A stretch of 64,000 nucleotides of DNA from Microbacterium sorbitolivorans (lineage in GTDB: Bacteria > Actinomycetota > Actinomycetes > Actinomycetales > Microbacteriaceae): the NCBI RefSeq assembly GCF_003327285.1, contig NZ_KZ848473.1, positions 1 through 64,000 on the forward strand, given 5' to 3'. Position 1 is the stretch's first letter, and each line of letters opens with the position of its first letter. This document shows positions 62,731 through 64,000 of the stretch, one piece after another. The position numbers and the translations under genes were made by a program. A model generated the notes under the pieces. The model was given only the letters and a program-made list of their open reading frames with translations. It searched no databases and was not told the origin of the DNA.

Positions 62731-64000
62731 ACCAGCGCCTCGCCTTCGACCATCGAAGTCAGTTCGAGGCTCGGCCATTCGTCAACGTCACGGAGCAGCT
62801 GCCGGTCGTGCGTTGACAGGACGACCGCCGCTGCGGTCGCTCCGAGCGCGTCGGTGAGTTCGTCAACGAGCGCGATTGAAAGGTGGTTGGTGGGTTCGTC
62901 CAGGAGCAGCACATGCGGGCGCATCGCGAGCACGAGTGCCAGATCGAGCCGGCGCTGTTGCCCCATCGAGAGCTCGCCCACTCGTTTGCCCGCCTCGCGC
63001 GGGCGCAGGAGACCAAGCTGGGAGAGGCCGATCGCATCCGATTCCTGCAAGGTACCTTCGGACACGAGCGCGCCGACGTGCGTGGCGTACACCTCGCTCG
63101 CTCTCCGATCGGGCGGCAGGGTCGTCTCCTGATGGAGAAAGCCGAGGCGCGTGCTCCGAGGCATCCGAACCGCTCCGGTGTCCGGCGATAGCTCACTACC
63201 GACCACGCTCAGCAGTGTGGACTTGCCAGCACCGTTCGGGCCGGTCACAACGAGACGGCCGCGGTGGGAGAGTGAGAACGACACTGGCTGGCTCAGCCGC
63301 CCGGCGACGCTGACGTGATCGACGCTGAGGAGAACCGCGCCGGTTCTTGTGGGGAGTTCGGGGAACCGGAAGAGCTGAGGCGGTTCCGGCACGGTGACGG
63401 CGTGGGCTTCGAGTGCTTCCTGGCGTCGGTGCACGTTCTGCACAAGCCCGCCGGCCCGGGTGGCGCGCCCATGCTTGTTGGTGCCCTTCTCTGGTCTCCA
63501 CCCCGAGACGAGTCGGTTCTGCGCGGCGCTGAGACTGTCCTGTAGCCGAGCATGCTCGGCCTGCTGGTGGTCATAGTCCTGTTCCCAGCGTTCCCGCTCG
63601 GCCAGACGTCCCTCCCGGTAGCCGGCATAGCCGTTCCCGTACACGCGCGGCCGATCGTCCGGCGTCGGGTCCAGGTCGACGATGGTCTCCGCGATGTCGG
63701 ACAGCAGCGCGCGATCGTGGCTGACGACGACAACACCCCCGCTCCGCGCTCGGAGCTGCGCGGTCAGGAACTCGAGCCCGCTTCGGTCGAGGTGGTTGGT
63801 GGGCTCATCAAGCAGGACGAAGTCGTGATCGGCGCCCAGGAGGCACGCCAGCCGTACCCGATAACGCTGTCCCACCGAGAGGTCTGCGAGAAGCCTGGTC
63901 GAGTCCGTCTCCGCGTCGAGTGCTTCGAGCGCGATCTGCACGCGCCGTTCGGCATCCCACGCATCGAGCGCTTCGGCATGTTCCAACGCGGCCGTGTACT
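62727..64000 (-). CDS. ABC-F ribosome-protection protein, cut by the window edge
   Basis: At least 424 residues are present; the 5' end lies beyond 64000 and the frame is open to the edge. ABC1 shows the signature [12 protein letters not shown] and [10 protein letters not shown]. The inter-domain linker lies around nt 63300-63650. ABC2 has [23 protein letters not shown] and [11 protein letters not shown]. Having no TM segment and two ATPase domains makes it ABC-F; such proteins rescue ribosomes from macrolides, lincosamides, streptogramins or pleuromutilins. Confidence 0.85.
   Translation of the reverse strand, partial: YTAALEHAEALDAWDAERRVQIALEALDAETDSTRLLADLSVGQRYRVRLACLLGADHDFVLLDEPTNHLDRSGLEFLTAQLRARSGGVVVVSHDRALLSDIAETIVDLDPTPDDRPRVYGNGYAGYREGRLAERERWEQDYDHQQAEHARLQDSLSAAQNRLVSGWRPEKGTNKHGRATRAGGLVQNVHRRQEALEAHAVTVPEPPQLFRFPELPTRTGAVLLSVDHVSVAGRLSQPVSFSLSHRGRLVVTGPNGAGKSTLLSVVGSELSPDTGAVRMPRSTRLGFLHQETTLPPDRRASEVYATHVGALVSEGTLQESDAIGLSQLGLLRPREAGKRVGELSMGQQRRLDLALVLAMRPHVLLLDEPTNHLSIALVDELTDALGATAAAVVLSTHDRQLLRDVDEWPSLELTSMVEGEALV

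Overview
The window is high-GC actinobacterial DNA, most like Microbacteriaceae. The reasons are the gene order (5S rRNA, HAD phosphatase, tlyA, nadK, recN, pyrG, NUDIX, xerD, then parA, scpA, scpB, rluB, tyrA, cmk, der), frequent GTG starts and dense 1-4 bp translational overlaps. All assignments were made by reading the sequence; no database search was run.

Region 1 (1-23.6 kb) is conserved chromosome, nearly all on the + strand. It holds the end of an rRNA operon, an RGG-repeat protein, the core genes above and a four-gene lipoprotein/adaptor/ATPase/permease export locus. It ends with a NUDIX gene, a convergent S4-domain gene, a deazaflavin-type nitroreductase gene and a tRNA-Pro(GGG). This region is strikingly rich in GGATCC; the rest of the window is not.

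Region 2 (about 23.75-60.08 kb) is a roughly 36.3 kb integrative conjugative element (ICE) in tRNA-Pro. A 62-bp direct repeat bounds it, starting exactly at the anticodon loop. The left end carries integrase, excisionase and a DUF4913-like gene. Next comes a minus-strand transfer and maintenance block: coupling protein, VirB4-like, SCO6880/PrgI-like, VirB6-like, two small membrane proteins, an M23 peptidase, ParB-like, DUF2637-like, prim-pol and ArdC-like genes. A MobF relaxase-helicase lies on the + strand. Cargo includes a lone DUF4062-like gene, two MFS-AraC drug-export modules with apparent leader-peptide attenuators, a DprA-like protein, and a probable anti-phage island. The island has a zinc-ribbon gene, a D12 adenine methylase, a ParB-domain protein, and an OLD/TOPRIM nuclease with a UvrD helicase (Gabija-like).

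Region 3 (60.02-64.0 kb) begins with the second repeat copy. It continues with a frameshifted, 5'-truncated second copy of the integrase, fused to the first 43 codons of a third AraC gene. An ABC-F to MFS operon follows and runs off the window. This looks like the remnant of a related element accreted in tandem.

The most interesting observations are three. First, all three AraC paralogues carry an inverted repeat at the same codons, with a different sequence each time. Second, both MFS genes have Shine-Dalgarno (SD)-sequestering leaders. Third, the defence island has unusual gene content and an Arg in place of the Walker A Lys of its nuclease.
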